The notes beneath the pieces are model-generated. The model had not been told where the DNA came from, ran no database searches, and saw only the letters and a list, made by a program, of their open reading frames with translations. The position numbers were made by a program, and so were the translations under genes. 64,000 nucleotides of DNA from JAYZDF01 sp036337945 (lineage in GTDB: Bacteria > Myxococcota > Kuafuiibacteriia > Kuafuiibacteriales > Kuafuiibacteriaceae), in the NCBI GenBank assembly GCA_036337945.1, contig JAYZDF010000035.1, forward strand, positions 30,050 through 94,049. Reading direction: 5' to 3'. Each line of letters begins with the position of its first letter. Position 1 is the stretch's first letter. Positions 33,907 to 42,288 of this stretch are shown one piece after another.

Positions 33907-34886
33907 ACGAGTACTCCGGTTCGCCGCAACTGCTGAGCGAATTTTTCGAGCCGTTCTCCTTTGAGAGTTTCATATGGAGAGCGTACGTCGGCGCGAACAG
34001 GATGCCCTTGAAGATGAAGAGTTGCTTTGATCATCGCCGGGGAAAAGTGACTTGGCAGCGCCTTTTCTTCAAGTGCGCGGCTGGCTAGCTTTGAGGTTAG
34101 TTTCTTTAGTCCACCAGGATTATCCGCTCGTGCCGCCGGGCTAAGTATAGCCCGCGCTGGTGCCATCTTCATCTGTAATTTTCTGGCCTTGCCAACCTCT
34201 CCTCCAATAAACGCCTCTATAATTTCGTCGGCAAGCTCGGGCATTAGTAAGTAATGCCCACAAATTCTGCCCGTAGCGCCGGATTCTGTCATTTCGACTA
34301 CATCTAAGCTTGAGCCCGCCAACAGCATAAATTCTTCTCGATCAGCAAGTCTTCTCTCCCAAAGCTTTAGGTCGGAAGCATGGGGCGTTTGTGTAACCAC
34401 ACCTCCTAACCGTGGATGCTGCACAAGGGTTTCAAGCTCCTCAATTTGTAGTGACTGAAGCCCGTCAGAGATGCCTTGGTCGAGCAGCACGGGCACACTC
34501 ACGGCTCGGCTAATATAATCGACGTGCCGGTACAGCTCCCTGTAGCCCACTCCAGGGAGCCTCGGGAGGCGAATAGTAAGGACCGTCGCACCGGCGTCTT
34601 CGGCCTGCTTTGCAAAGTCAGCAGCTTGCCGAGAGGCGAAGTCAGCAATCCGCACCAGCAAGCTGTGGTCGTCCCGTTTTCTTTTGCCGACCATTCGAAC
34701 AATCAACAAACGTTCATCGAAAGTGAGCAGTTCGTCCTCTGCAGCTTCGGTGGACAAAGCGAAACCTCCGACCTGCTTCCTCTCGCTCAAATACGAGATG
34801 AGGTGCTCGAGCGCGCCTTCGTCCAGCCCTCGTTGCGCTGTAAATGGCGTGGGTAATGCTACAAATGTTCCGTGTTTTGCCGCCAC
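33903..34886 (-). CDS. DapA/N-acetylneuraminate lyase-fold protein without the catalytic lysine
   Basis: 327 residues with the DHDPS family fold: VALPTPFTAQRGLDEGALEHLISYL, GGFALSTEAAEDELLTFDERLLIV, ADFAKQAEDAGATVLTIRLPR, YISRAVSVPVLLDQG. The N-terminal T-P-F and the ST-E turn are kept. Two residues essential in active members are changed: the strand with the Schiff-base lysine reads LGGVVTQTP (Val/Thr instead of GxK), and the Tyr in the YNxP segment is Leu (VLLDQGIS). It should therefore not work as a dihydrodipicolinate synthase. A GTG start with no clear Shine-Dalgarno. It lies in a run between the histone-like gene and the SdpI-like gene, not near lysine genes. A binding or regulatory role is speculation. 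Confidence 0.75.
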   Translation of the reverse strand: MAAKHGTFVALPTPFTAQRGLDEGALEHLISYLSERKQVGGFALSTEAAEDELLTFDERLLIVRMVGKRKRDDHSLLVRIADFASRQAADFAKQAEDAGATVLTIRLPRLPGVGYRELYRHVDYISRAVSVPVLLDQGISDGLQSLQIEELETLVQHPRLGGVVTQTPHASDLKLWERRLADREEFMLLAGSSLDVVEMTESGATGRICGHYLLMPELADEIIEAFIGGEVGKARKLQMKMAPARAILSPAARADNPGGLKKLTSKLASRALEEKALPSHFSPAMIKATLHLQGHPVRADVRSPYETLKGERLEKFAQQLRRTGVLV

Positions 34887-34902
34887 ACAAGGAGTTTATC
34901 AA

Positions 34903-35988
34903 CTAGATACGCGCGGGTCCAAGCTTCTCGACCAAAAGTTCCTTCAGTTCCCGTGCCTCTTTGTCCCGAGTCTTGAGTTCGTTCAGGGCTGTTCGAAGCT
35001 CCGGTGTTGGGCGGACTCGACCACGATCATCAAGCTCAAGGAGTTCTTCCAAGGCAAGTCGAGTAAGCTCTTTATTCCTAAGTTCCAAAACCTTGAGTAG
35101 TAAATTCTGGTCAGGCGGTAGACGGTGCCGTTCAGCCAACTGTTGAGCCGCAGCCATGATCTCCTTGCGACTTTGAGCAAGACGAAGCTCCGTCGTCAAT
35201 GCATCCCGTTCGTTCCAGCGAATATTACCAAATTCACCTCTACGATACGCGGGAACTTGAGCAACAGGCCGGGTGTTCGCACCCGTTTCCGCCTGAACCA
35301 TCGCATCTGCTGGAGGGCCCTGTGAAATTTGCGCGAACATAGCTTCGGCAGTCGCTCGATTCTTCTCAGCGACCGTCATTGTCTTTTCTTTCGGGGCCGC
35401 TGATTTTGATACGAGATTTGATTTTTCGAACCGCGGGTCCAACTCTTTACGAGGGCTAGGAGCACTGCTCTGTTCTCCCGAGAGAACGCTTTTCATAGAT
35501 TTCGCGAGTGTGTCGTCATTCGCCCGAGCCCGTCGTATTACTTTTCTCGGCGAGGCTTTCTTCGACTCGGGCGTTGTCTCTCCCTTCGATGAGGTCTCTT
35601 TTTGTAGAGCGACCTTCTTCTTCGCTACTTTCTTCGCGACCTTTTTCTTGGTGGCTTTCTTCGCGACCTTCTTCTTGGTGGCTTTCTTCGCAACCTTCTT
35701 CTTGGTGGCTTTCTTCGCGACCTTCTTCTTGGTTGCTTTCTTCGCGACCTTCTTCTTGGTGGCTTTCTTCGCGACCTTCTTCTTGGTGGCTTTCTTCGTC
35801 ACCTTTTTTTTGGTGGCTTTCTTCGCGACCTTCTTCTTGGTGGCTTTCTTCGTCACCTTTTTCTTGGTGGCTTTCTTCGCGACCTTCTTCTTGGTGGCTT
35901 TCTTCGCGACTTTTTTCTTCGCGACCTTCTTCTTGGTTGCTTTCACCGATGGTTTTTTACTGACTTTTTTCTTTCGTGCGGCATTCAT
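34903..35988 (-). CDS. Histone H1-like lysine-rich protein with conserved C-terminal domain
   Basis: About 361 residues from the ATG at 35988, which follows AGGTG by 7 bases; a GTG at 35997, directly next to the purL stop, is an alternative. The first 130 residues are almost only Lys, Ala, Thr and Val in a 9-residue repeat (KKKVAKKAT), resembling eukaryotic histone H1 tails and bacterial DNA-compacting proteins such as those of Bordetella or Chlamydia. A linker rich in Ser, Glu and Pro follows. The last 110 residues are different (EFGNIRWNERDALTTELRLA, LLLKVLELRNKELTRLALEELLEL, NELKTRDKEARELKELLVEKLG), a charged helical domain. A role in DNA binding is inferred from composition only. It lies 9 bases after purL and 16 before the DapA-like gene. 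Confidence 0.8.
   Translation of the reverse strand: MNAARKKKVSKKPSVKATKKKVAKKKVAKKATKKKVAKKATKKKVTKKATKKKVAKKATKKKVTKKATKKKVAKKATKKKVAKKATKKKVAKKATKKKVAKKATKKKVAKKATKKKVAKKVAKKKVALQKETSSKGETTPESKKASPRKVIRRARANDDTLAKSMKSVLSGEQSSAPSPRKELDPRFEKSNLVSKSAAPKEKTMTVAEKNRATAEAMFAQISQGPPADAMVQAETGANTRPVAQVPAYRRGEFGNIRWNERDALTTELRLAQSRKEIMAAAQQLAERHRLPPDQNLLLKVLELRNKELTRLALEELLELDDRGRVRPTPELRTALNELKTRDKEARELKELLVEKLGPARI
35615..35940 (-). repeat. 27-base tandem repeat encoding KKKVAKKAT
   Basis: About eleven nearly identical copies of a 27-base unit run through the 5' part of the histone-like gene. Differences are mostly synonymous or swap Ala and Thr (KKKVTKKAT). High copy identity suggests recent unequal crossing-over or slippage. 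The same region reads as a long open frame in two other phases, which is a side effect of the repeat. Confidence 0.9.
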
Positions 35989-35997
35989 CTTTTGCAC

Positions 35998-38226
35998 CTA
36001 TAAAATCCCTAGTTTCCGGACCATCCCTTGGTCCCAACGTGTTCTTAGCTCATCGACCGAGACACTAACATCCCCGTATTCCAGAGCTTCTCCTCCGACT
36101 TGCCCCAACTTTGTAATCTCGCACTGATTATCTCTAGCGATTTCGAGGACTCGATCGATATTTTTTTCGTTCGTTGTCACGACAATCACGTTCGATGTCT
36201 CGCCGAAAAGGGCTTCGGCTGAATTCTCGAACCTCGTATCTTCTAGGTGTACGCCTTTATTACCGGCAATACAACTCTCGGCAATCGCGACAAGTATGCC
36301 TCCCTCAGACGCGTCATGTGCCGAGGTGAGTAAACCTTCCTCAATTGCCTGAATACAGCTTGTATTAACAGACTTCGCCTCAGCGTAGTCCGGCTCATTC
36401 GGACGTCCGCGAAGGCTGCCTGTTTCTAGCAGGACCAGCTCGCTCCCAGCAAGACTCGCGGTATCAAGTCTACCCAAAGCCAAGACGACGTCGCCATCAT
36501 CTGAAAAACCTTGGCCGGGAACTTTGGTAACGTCCTTTACCACGCCGACTAGTCCAACCGTTGGTGTTGGAAGAATCGCGGCCCCCTCTGTCTCATTATA
36601 AAACGAAACATTCCCTGAAATGACTGGGCACTGCATTTCCGAGCACGCCTGACCCATCCCTTCAAGTGCTTCTTTGAACGACCACATCACCTCTGAGCGT
36701 TCCGGACTCCCAAAATTCAAGCAATCGGTTGTCGCCATAGCTCTCGCACCTACACATGCGAGATTTCGGGCAGATTCAAGTACGCCATGAGCTGCGCCAC
36801 GACCTGGGTCAAGTTGACAAAGCCGACCGTTCATATCGACGCTCATTGCAATACCTTTTGTATTACTGCCGCTTGGGGAAGTCTCGTCGTCAGGCATTCG
36901 GATTACCGCAGCATCTGCCTGGCCAGGTCCCTTGACCGTGCCACATCTAACGGAGGAATCGTACTGTTCGTAGGCCCAGCGCTTAGAAGCGATCGTGGGT
37001 TGCTCAAGGAGCTCCAAGAGGCGTTCCTGAACAGAGCGGTGCGGGAGTTCGGGCGTGATCCAGCGCTCGCTTAAGTCATCAGGAGGAGCACTCGGCCGAT
37101 CGTAAATCGGCGCTTCATCGCTTACCAGCTTTGCAGGTAAATCTGCGACAACCTCGCCATTTTCTTTGACCACGACATTACCGGTATTCGTGATTCGGCC
37201 GATAACGCACGCGTCGAGCTTCCATTTTTTGAATATTCTCTCAACAACCTCGGCGCCACCTTCTTTGACCACCATGAGCATTCGTTCTTGGCTTTCCGAA
37301 AGAAGAACTTCGTACGGAGTCATACCTGTTTCACGTCTTGGAACCTTCTCGATGTCAATCTCGATCCCTAGACCGCCCTTGCCTGCCATTTCGCAGCTCG
37401 ACGAAGTCAAACCAGCAGCACCCATGTCTTGAATGGCAACGATCACATCTTCCTTCATCAACTCGAGACAAGCTTCCAGTAGCTTTTTCTCGGTAAACGG
37501 CGCACCGACTTGAACACGAGGACGTTTAGCCTCGCTGTCTTCACCGAATTCTTCAGACGCCATAGTTGCGCCATGTATTCCATCGCGACCTGTTTTACTT
37601 CCGACGTAAACCACGTCGTTTCCAATTCCCGCCGCAGCACTCCGAAAAATTCGGTCAGATTTTAGAACACCTAGTGTGAATGCATTCACTAAGATGTTCC
37701 CATTATATGAGTCATCGAAGGCGATTTCACCGCCAACAGTAGGCACACCCATGCAGTTGCCGTATCCACCAATACCCGCCACGACGCCTTCTACTAAAAA
37801 CCTCATTCTAGGATTTTTGGGGTTACCAAAACGCAGGCTGTTTAGATTCGCGACAGGTCTTGCCCCCATAGTGAAGACATCGCGCATAATACCACCGACA
37901 CCCGTCGCAGCGCCTTGATAGGGTTCAATAAAGGATGGATGGTTATGAGATTCCATCTTGAAGCAGACGGCCATCCCGTCACCAACGTCCACAACACCTG
38001 CGTTTTCGCCAGGCCCTTGAAGGACCCAGTCGGCCTCAGTCGGAAGTTTTTTAAGATGTAAGCGAGACGATTTATAAGAGCAGTGCTCGCTCCACATCAC
38101 AGAAACGACTCCAAGTTCCTCATAGGTGGGGGTGCGGCCCAGAGAGTCGCAGATATGGGTGTACTCACCATCGGTTAGACCATGAGAACGCGCTAATTCA
38201 ACATTGACTTCAGGTTTCTGGCTCAC
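35998..38226 (-). CDS. purL: Phosphoribosylformylglycinamidine synthase subunit PurL (small type)
   Basis: 742 residues, the size of the small PurL that needs separate PurQ and PurS. It converts FGAR, ATP and ammonia from PurQ to FGAM. The ATP and substrate motifs are present: LGRTPTYEELGVVSVMWSEHCSYKSSR at the start, MESHNHPSFIEPYQGAATGVGG, GGEIAFDDSYNGN, DMGAAGLTSSSCEMAGKGG, VSGNVSFYNETEG and AHDASEGGILVAIAES. The start codon shares an ATGA overlap with the purQ stop, and the histone-like gene begins 9 bases after its stop. It belongs to the leftward run topB, purS, purQ, purL. Confidence 0.97.
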   Translation of the reverse strand: MSQKPEVNVELARSHGLTDGEYTHICDSLGRTPTYEELGVVSVMWSEHCSYKSSRLHLKKLPTEADWVLQGPGENAGVVDVGDGMAVCFKMESHNHPSFIEPYQGAATGVGGIMRDVFTMGARPVANLNSLRFGNPKNPRMRFLVEGVVAGIGGYGNCMGVPTVGGEIAFDDSYNGNILVNAFTLGVLKSDRIFRSAAAGIGNDVVYVGSKTGRDGIHGATMASEEFGEDSEAKRPRVQVGAPFTEKKLLEACLELMKEDVIVAIQDMGAAGLTSSSCEMAGKGGLGIEIDIEKVPRRETGMTPYEVLLSESQERMLMVVKEGGAEVVERIFKKWKLDACVIGRITNTGNVVVKENGEVVADLPAKLVSDEAPIYDRPSAPPDDLSERWITPELPHRSVQERLLELLEQPTIASKRWAYEQYDSSVRCGTVKGPGQADAAVIRMPDDETSPSGSNTKGIAMSVDMNGRLCQLDPGRGAAHGVLESARNLACVGARAMATTDCLNFGSPERSEVMWSFKEALEGMGQACSEMQCPVISGNVSFYNETEGAAILPTPTVGLVGVVKDVTKVPGQGFSDDGDVVLALGRLDTASLAGSELVLLETGSLRGRPNEPDYAEAKSVNTSCIQAIEEGLLTSAHDASEGGILVAIAESCIAGNKGVHLEDTRFENSAEALFGETSNVIVVTTNEKNIDRVLEIARDNQCEITKLGQVGGEALEYGDVSVSVDELRTRWDQGMVRKLGIL

Positions 38227-38900
38227 GAGTTCACCTCAACAGTGTGCTTTACAGACTTGAATATTCCTAGGCCGTCGATTGAGCCAAGGAGCACTTCCGA
38301 TGCTCGTTCGGGATGAGGCATCATGCCTAGAACATTCTTGGTAGAATTCAAGATTCCAGCGATACTTTCGAGCGAGCCATTCGGATTTTCATCTCGGTAG
38401 CGAAACGCAATCTGCTGATTTGATTTGAGCGTTGCGAGCCCTTCTGCATCAATATAGTAGCGGCCTTCGTGATGAGCGATAGGCATACCAATCGGACTGT
38501 CTTTATCGAGCTCACACGTAAATGGAGATTCTGTGGTCTCGACATCCAGCAGTACATTCTTACAAATGAACTTTTGTGACGCGTTCGGGAGCATCGCCCC
38601 AGGGAGTAATCCAGCCTCAACGAGTATCTGAAACCCATTACAGATCCCGATTACAAGCCCACCGGCTTCCGCGTACGAACGAACTGCTTCCATGATCGGT
38701 GAGAACCGCGCTATGGCCCCTGCGCGCAAAGCGTCGCCGTATGAAAAACCTCCAGGAATGATCACGAGGTCCGTTTCAGGTGGAAGTTCGAGCTCTTCGT
38801 GCCAAACGCTGACCGTGTCTACTTCTAGAATATTCCGCGCGACGTGAACGGCATCCTCGTCGCAATTCGAACCAGGAAATGTAACTACTGAGATTTTCAC
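38223..38900 (-). CDS. purQ: Phosphoribosylformylglycinamidine synthase glutaminase subunit PurQ
   Basis: 225 residues, a class I glutamine amidotransferase that supplies ammonia to PurL. The oxyanion region PGGFSYGDALRAGAIARFSPIM, the nucleophile Cys in GICNGFQILVEAGLLPG and the C-terminal HPERASE His-Glu pair are all present, so it should be active. The start has GSNCDEDAVHVARNIL, typical of PurQ. It overlaps purS by ATGA upstream and purL by ATGA downstream, so the three subunits are likely made in fixed ratio. Confidence 0.97.
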   Translation of the reverse strand: MKISVVTFPGSNCDEDAVHVARNILEVDTVSVWHEELELPPETDLVIIPGGFSYGDALRAGAIARFSPIMEAVRSYAEAGGLVIGICNGFQILVEAGLLPGAMLPNASQKFICKNVLLDVETTESPFTCELDKDSPIGMPIAHHEGRYYIDAEGLATLKSNQQIAFRYRDENPNGSLESIAGILNSTKNVLGMMPHPERASEVLLGSIDGLGIFKSVKHTVEVNS

Positions 38901-39136
38901 AACAACTCGATCTGAAAGTCTTCAATCACCGTATTGGCGAGCAACTTATTTCCCATTTCTTCAAGCTTGGCACGAGCATCTGCTTCATTTGTTTCGGAAA
39001 GTTCGAGGTCAATCACTTTTCCGAGCCTAACGGCCTCGACCGAGTTAAAGCCAAGTTGCGCGAGGCTGCCTTTCACAGCTTCTCCGGCGGGGTCCAACAC
39101 TCCCTGTCTCAGGGTCACGATCATTCGGGCTTGCAT
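38897..39136 (-). CDS. purS: Phosphoribosylformylglycinamidine synthase subunit PurS
   Basis: 79 residues from the ATG at 39136, which gives MQARMIVTLRQGVLDPAGEAV, the usual PurS N-terminus; an in-frame start at 39157 would add MLARKHR, which has no counterpart in the family. It contains the conserved LDPAGEAVKGSLAQLGFNSVEAVRLGKVIDLEL strand-helix-strand and a C-terminal MGNKLLANTVIEDFQIEL. PurS dimers tether PurQ to PurL in the small-PurL system. It overlaps purQ by four bases and is the first gene after topB, with a gap of about 94 bases. Confidence 0.95.
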   Translation of the reverse strand: MQARMIVTLRQGVLDPAGEAVKGSLAQLGFNSVEAVRLGKVIDLELSETNEADARAKLEEMGNKLLANTVIEDFQIELL

Positions 39137-39230
39137 ACGATGTTTTCGCGCTAACAAGCCTTTCGGTAAGGGTCAACTACTTGAATAGAGGTTACGGTCT
39201 CTCTTTTCCGTATGTGAGGAGCTACTGATT

Positions 39231-42122
39231 TTAGCTCTCAGTCCCTTCGGTTCCAGCCTGAGGCGTATCTACGGCAACCTTCTTAGTAACCTTCTTCTTG
39301 GTTGCTTTCTTCTTAGTCACCTTTTTCTTAGTCGTCTTCTTTTTGGTGACCTTCTTTTTTGTTGTTTTCTTTTTGGTCGCCTTTTTCTTGGTGGTCTTCT
39401 TCTTGGCAGCCTTTTTCTTTGTAGTCTTCTTCTTGGTTGTTTTCTTCTTGGTTGCCTTTTTCTTCGTCGATCCACCGGCCGCCGAAGCCCTCGGAGGGAA
39501 CTCAAAGCCATGGCGCCCCGTATCTTTCAAGAAGAGAAACGCGGAAAACGGGCGGCCGCGTCGTGAGATAAAGTCTGTGAGTTGCTCCGTTTTTCCCGTC
39601 ACCAAGTAGTGTTGCGCTTCCTCGCGGGTGATCTCACGCTTACAGACAGTACGTGGAAGAAGGGACGGACAGTAATCTTCGACCTCGGCTTGTTCCTTTT
39701 TCTTAAGAACAGTCATCGTCCATTCTTCTTTATCAAGCTGTTTGAGTGCCGCTTTCCCTTTGCTGCAGATAAAACTGTACTTGGTTTCTACCCACTCTCC
39801 ACCTTCGCAGTTGGGGCAGTTACCTAGCGGTCTTGGATCGACCCCGTATTCAGGTAGAACAATGTCATCATTGCCTTCGCCGTCTTCGGAAATAATATTT
39901 ACGGCAGTCGAGTTCTCATCATCAAGATAGAGTTGGGCTTTGTAGCCGCGCCCCTGACGGGTTGCGAAACCGTCTAAGACCCTGGTTTTGCCTTCGGTCA
40001 GTAACTCTACAACACTCGAGCGATCAACATAGCGCCCAGACTTATCTTTCCAGATCCTGAATGAACAGTCGTCAATCTCGGGCCGTGGTGTTTCAGGATT
40101 CTTACGTCGGCGGTTCTTTCGGTCCCATTCTTGTTGGACTTTGCGCATTTCATCTAAATTTGCGGGTTCTTTACAGCGATAGAACCAAGAGCGCTCGTAG
40201 ACAGGTTTATCGCACATCGGGCAGCCGCCCAGCTCTTCCTTATCCGGAAAAAGATCCTCAAACTCAAAAGTTCGCGTTCGTTCGACAATATCGGTCGCGT
40301 AGTCGCGAATACGATCCATGAAACTGTCTGGTTTGCGATTGCTCTGTTCAACGAGACCAAGGTCGTTTTCGATATCTGCGGTCAATCGCGGTGAAGCGAG
40401 ACTCTCAACTTCCATCCGATGGAGAATATCAATCAACCGGATGCCCTTCACAGAAGGACGGAGCGCTTTCGCAACACGATCAATATATCCCTTTCTAATC
40501 AAGTTCTCGATGATGTCTGCTCGCGTTGCTGGGGTTCCGATACCTTTATCGCGCAGGGCGTCAGCCATATCTTCGTCATCGATTTGATTTCCTGCATGCT
40601 CCATGAGGGACAGAAGTCTCCCTTCAGTAATACGTGCAGGCGGTTTGGTTTCTTCCTCTAAGAGTTCATGAGAAACATCTTGAACACCTATACCTTCAGG
40701 TCGGTCTTCTCCCGCAACTAGCGGTTGTAATTTGTCGCCAGATTCCTTCGGGTCAGCCGTCTGACCAAGGGCAAGCCGCCAACCCGGCTCGATGAGTATG
40801 CGTGCACGAGTTTTGAAACTTTCTCCTTCAACTACCGTCGTCCGTTCAATTCTCGACCAGATAGCAGGCTTGCAGAAGGCGGCTAAAAATCGACGTGTGA
40901 CCAAATCATACAGGCGTGCGTCATCTCCCTGAAGTGGTTCTTCGGGATTGCTTCCTGTTGGGATAATCGCAAAGTGGTCGCGGACTTTGGAATTATCAAA
41001 GATTTTTGACTCATTGGTCAGCCCGTCATTCAACAGTAAAGTCGCGGTGACGGTGTGGTCAGGATTCGAGGCAAGATTTGTAATGATCTCGTTGACGGTA
41101 TCGCGATAATCCTCTGGGAGGGCTCTAGCGTCGGTACGAGGATAAGTGAGAACTTTGTGCGCTTCGTAACAGCGCTGCGCGGCATTCAGCGTACGTCGTG
41201 CAGACCATCCTAACCGACGATTCGCTTCTCGCTGCAAACTAGTTAGGTCGAATAGTGGCGGCGCAGACTCTTTTGAAGGTTTCCGCACTTCTGAAGCAAC
41301 GCCAGGTTTTGACGCGATTTTCGCAAGAATTTCTTCTGCACGTGTTCGGTCAAAAATTCTTTCAGGTTTGATATGAGGGTCTTCATCAGATGTCTTGACG
41401 GCTGGATCGAACCATAACCCTTCATATTCATGATCAGACGCTCTAAATGTAGCGGTAATTTTCCAATATGCGCGGGGCACATGCTGAAGAATTTCGAATT
41501 CTCTTTCTACCAACATCGCGAGAGTCGGTGTCTGTACGCGTCCTGCGCTCCAAGCTTGATTCTCACTCCGAGTCTTCAGTCGTCGAGTAAGTGCTCTAGT
41601 CGCATTCATCCCGATCAACCAATCTGCGTGTGTTCTGCAGTACGCCGCGTCCCTTAGGCCGTTATATTTCTCTCCCGGTTGAAGATTGTCGAACCCGGTC
41701 CGAATGGCTGACTTGGTCATTGATTGCAACCAAATGCGCTTCAACTCGAGTGGAGTCTCAAAATAGTCGACAATTTCTCGAAAAATGAGTTCACCTTCTC
41801 GACCGGCATCACAAGCATTGATGACCGAGGAGAGCCCCTCCGTTTGCAAAAGTGAACCTATCAGGTTGATTCTTTCCGTGTGAGACTCTTTAGGCTTCAG
41901 GGCGAATTTGAGCGGAAGTATGGGCAAAGTGTCCAACGTCCACCGTTTATATTTTTCATCGAGGTCTTCGGGGGCCGGCAATTCGAATAGATGACCGACC
42001 GCAAAAGTGACCAACATGTCATTGCGTTCCCAATAGCCCTCCATCTCTTGAAAACCTCCCAGGGCTTCCACGACATCGCGCGCTACGCTTGGTTTTTCCG
42101 TAATCACCAGACTCTTAGTCAT
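39231..42122 (-). CDS. topB: DNA topoisomerase III (TopB) with Lys-rich C-terminal tail
   Basis: About 963 residues from the ATG at 42122; a TTG at 42161 would only add a non-conserved leader. It starts KSLVITEKPSVARDVVEALGG, then NACDAGREGELIFREIVDYF as the metal site in the form common in one TopB branch. The active tyrosine is in LTYPRTDARALPEDY at about 326, close to E. coli TopB Tyr328. It also has SAGRVQTPTLAMLVEREFEI and GIGTPATRADIIENLIRKGYI. At least two zinc-finger-like segments follow (CPMCDKPVYERSWFYRC, CPNCEGGEWVETKYSFIC). The last 80 residues are KKKxT repeats like histone H1. It relaxes and decatenates DNA through single-strand breaks. Confidence 0.93.
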   Translation of the reverse strand: MTKSLVITEKPSVARDVVEALGGFQEMEGYWERNDMLVTFAVGHLFELPAPEDLDEKYKRWTLDTLPILPLKFALKPKESHTERINLIGSLLQTEGLSSVINACDAGREGELIFREIVDYFETPLELKRIWLQSMTKSAIRTGFDNLQPGEKYNGLRDAAYCRTHADWLIGMNATRALTRRLKTRSENQAWSAGRVQTPTLAMLVEREFEILQHVPRAYWKITATFRASDHEYEGLWFDPAVKTSDEDPHIKPERIFDRTRAEEILAKIASKPGVASEVRKPSKESAPPLFDLTSLQREANRRLGWSARRTLNAAQRCYEAHKVLTYPRTDARALPEDYRDTVNEIITNLASNPDHTVTATLLLNDGLTNESKIFDNSKVRDHFAIIPTGSNPEEPLQGDDARLYDLVTRRFLAAFCKPAIWSRIERTTVVEGESFKTRARILIEPGWRLALGQTADPKESGDKLQPLVAGEDRPEGIGVQDVSHELLEEETKPPARITEGRLLSLMEHAGNQIDDEDMADALRDKGIGTPATRADIIENLIRKGYIDRVAKALRPSVKGIRLIDILHRMEVESLASPRLTADIENDLGLVEQSNRKPDSFMDRIRDYATDIVERTRTFEFEDLFPDKEELGGCPMCDKPVYERSWFYRCKEPANLDEMRKVQQEWDRKNRRRKNPETPRPEIDDCSFRIWKDKSGRYVDRSSVVELLTEGKTRVLDGFATRQGRGYKAQLYLDDENSTAVNIISEDGEGNDDIVLPEYGVDPRPLGNCPNCEGGEWVETKYSFICSKGKAALKQLDKEEWTMTVLKKKEQAEVEDYCPSLLPRTVCKREITREEAQHYLVTGKTEQLTDFISRRGRPFSAFLFLKDTGRHGFEFPPRASAAGGSTKKKATKKKTTKKKTTKKKAAKKKTTKKKATKKKTTKKKVTKKKTTKKKVTKKKATKKKVTKKVAVDTPQAGTEGTES
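39279..39467 (-). repeat. 15-base tandem repeat encoding TKKK(A/T/V)
   Basis: About twelve copies of a 15-base unit encode TKKKA, TKKKT or TKKKV in the C-terminal tail of TopB. The copies differ mostly at Lys codons (AAA/AAG) and the fifth position, so they are older or more diverged than the 27-base repeat of the histone-like gene 3.5 kb away. Confidence 0.85.
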
Positions 42123-42216
42123 CGAGGCGGGAGCAAACCCATAAACGAGAGCGCTAGGCAAGCTCGCAGTGAAAAAAAATACGAACAGGTATGGCGTTAA
42201 CCAGTAAACCGGACAT

Positions 42217-42250
42217 AAAAAAACCCGAAGAAACTTTTCGCTCTTCGGGT
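42217..42250 (-). terminator. Rho-independent terminator after rpsA
   Basis: On the minus strand ACCCGAAGA and TCTTCGGGT form a perfect 9-bp stem around a 10-base loop and are followed by seven T. It lies 39 bases downstream of the rpsA stop and would separate rpsA from topB. On the plus strand the stem is followed by CGTTTTATTT, so it could also work weakly in the other direction, but no gene enters from there. Confidence 0.9.
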
Positions 42251-42288
42251 CGTTTTATTTGAAAACTCTGTTGGTTTACGGTGATTTA

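Noticed and set aside
33903..34886. Annotation as functional dihydrodipicolinate synthase (dapA)
   Set aside because: The catalytic lysine and tyrosine are missing, and no lysine genes are adjacent.
35615..35940. Regular repeats considered as CRISPR
   Set aside because: The units are contiguous without unique spacers and are in frame within a coding gene.
35508..36127. Long plus-strand frames over the Lys-rich repeat
   Set aside because: They are mirror images of the KKKVAKKAT repeat, giving FFATFFLVAF and WWLSSRPSS patterns. The real gene is on the minus strand and follows purL.
39298..39609. Plus-strand frame over the TopB tail
   Set aside because: It is the antisense reading of the TKKK repeat and has no independent support.
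42217..42250. Hairpin considered as an attenuator of topB
   Set aside because: It lies close behind the rpsA stop with a T-run in that direction, so a simple terminator is the better reading.
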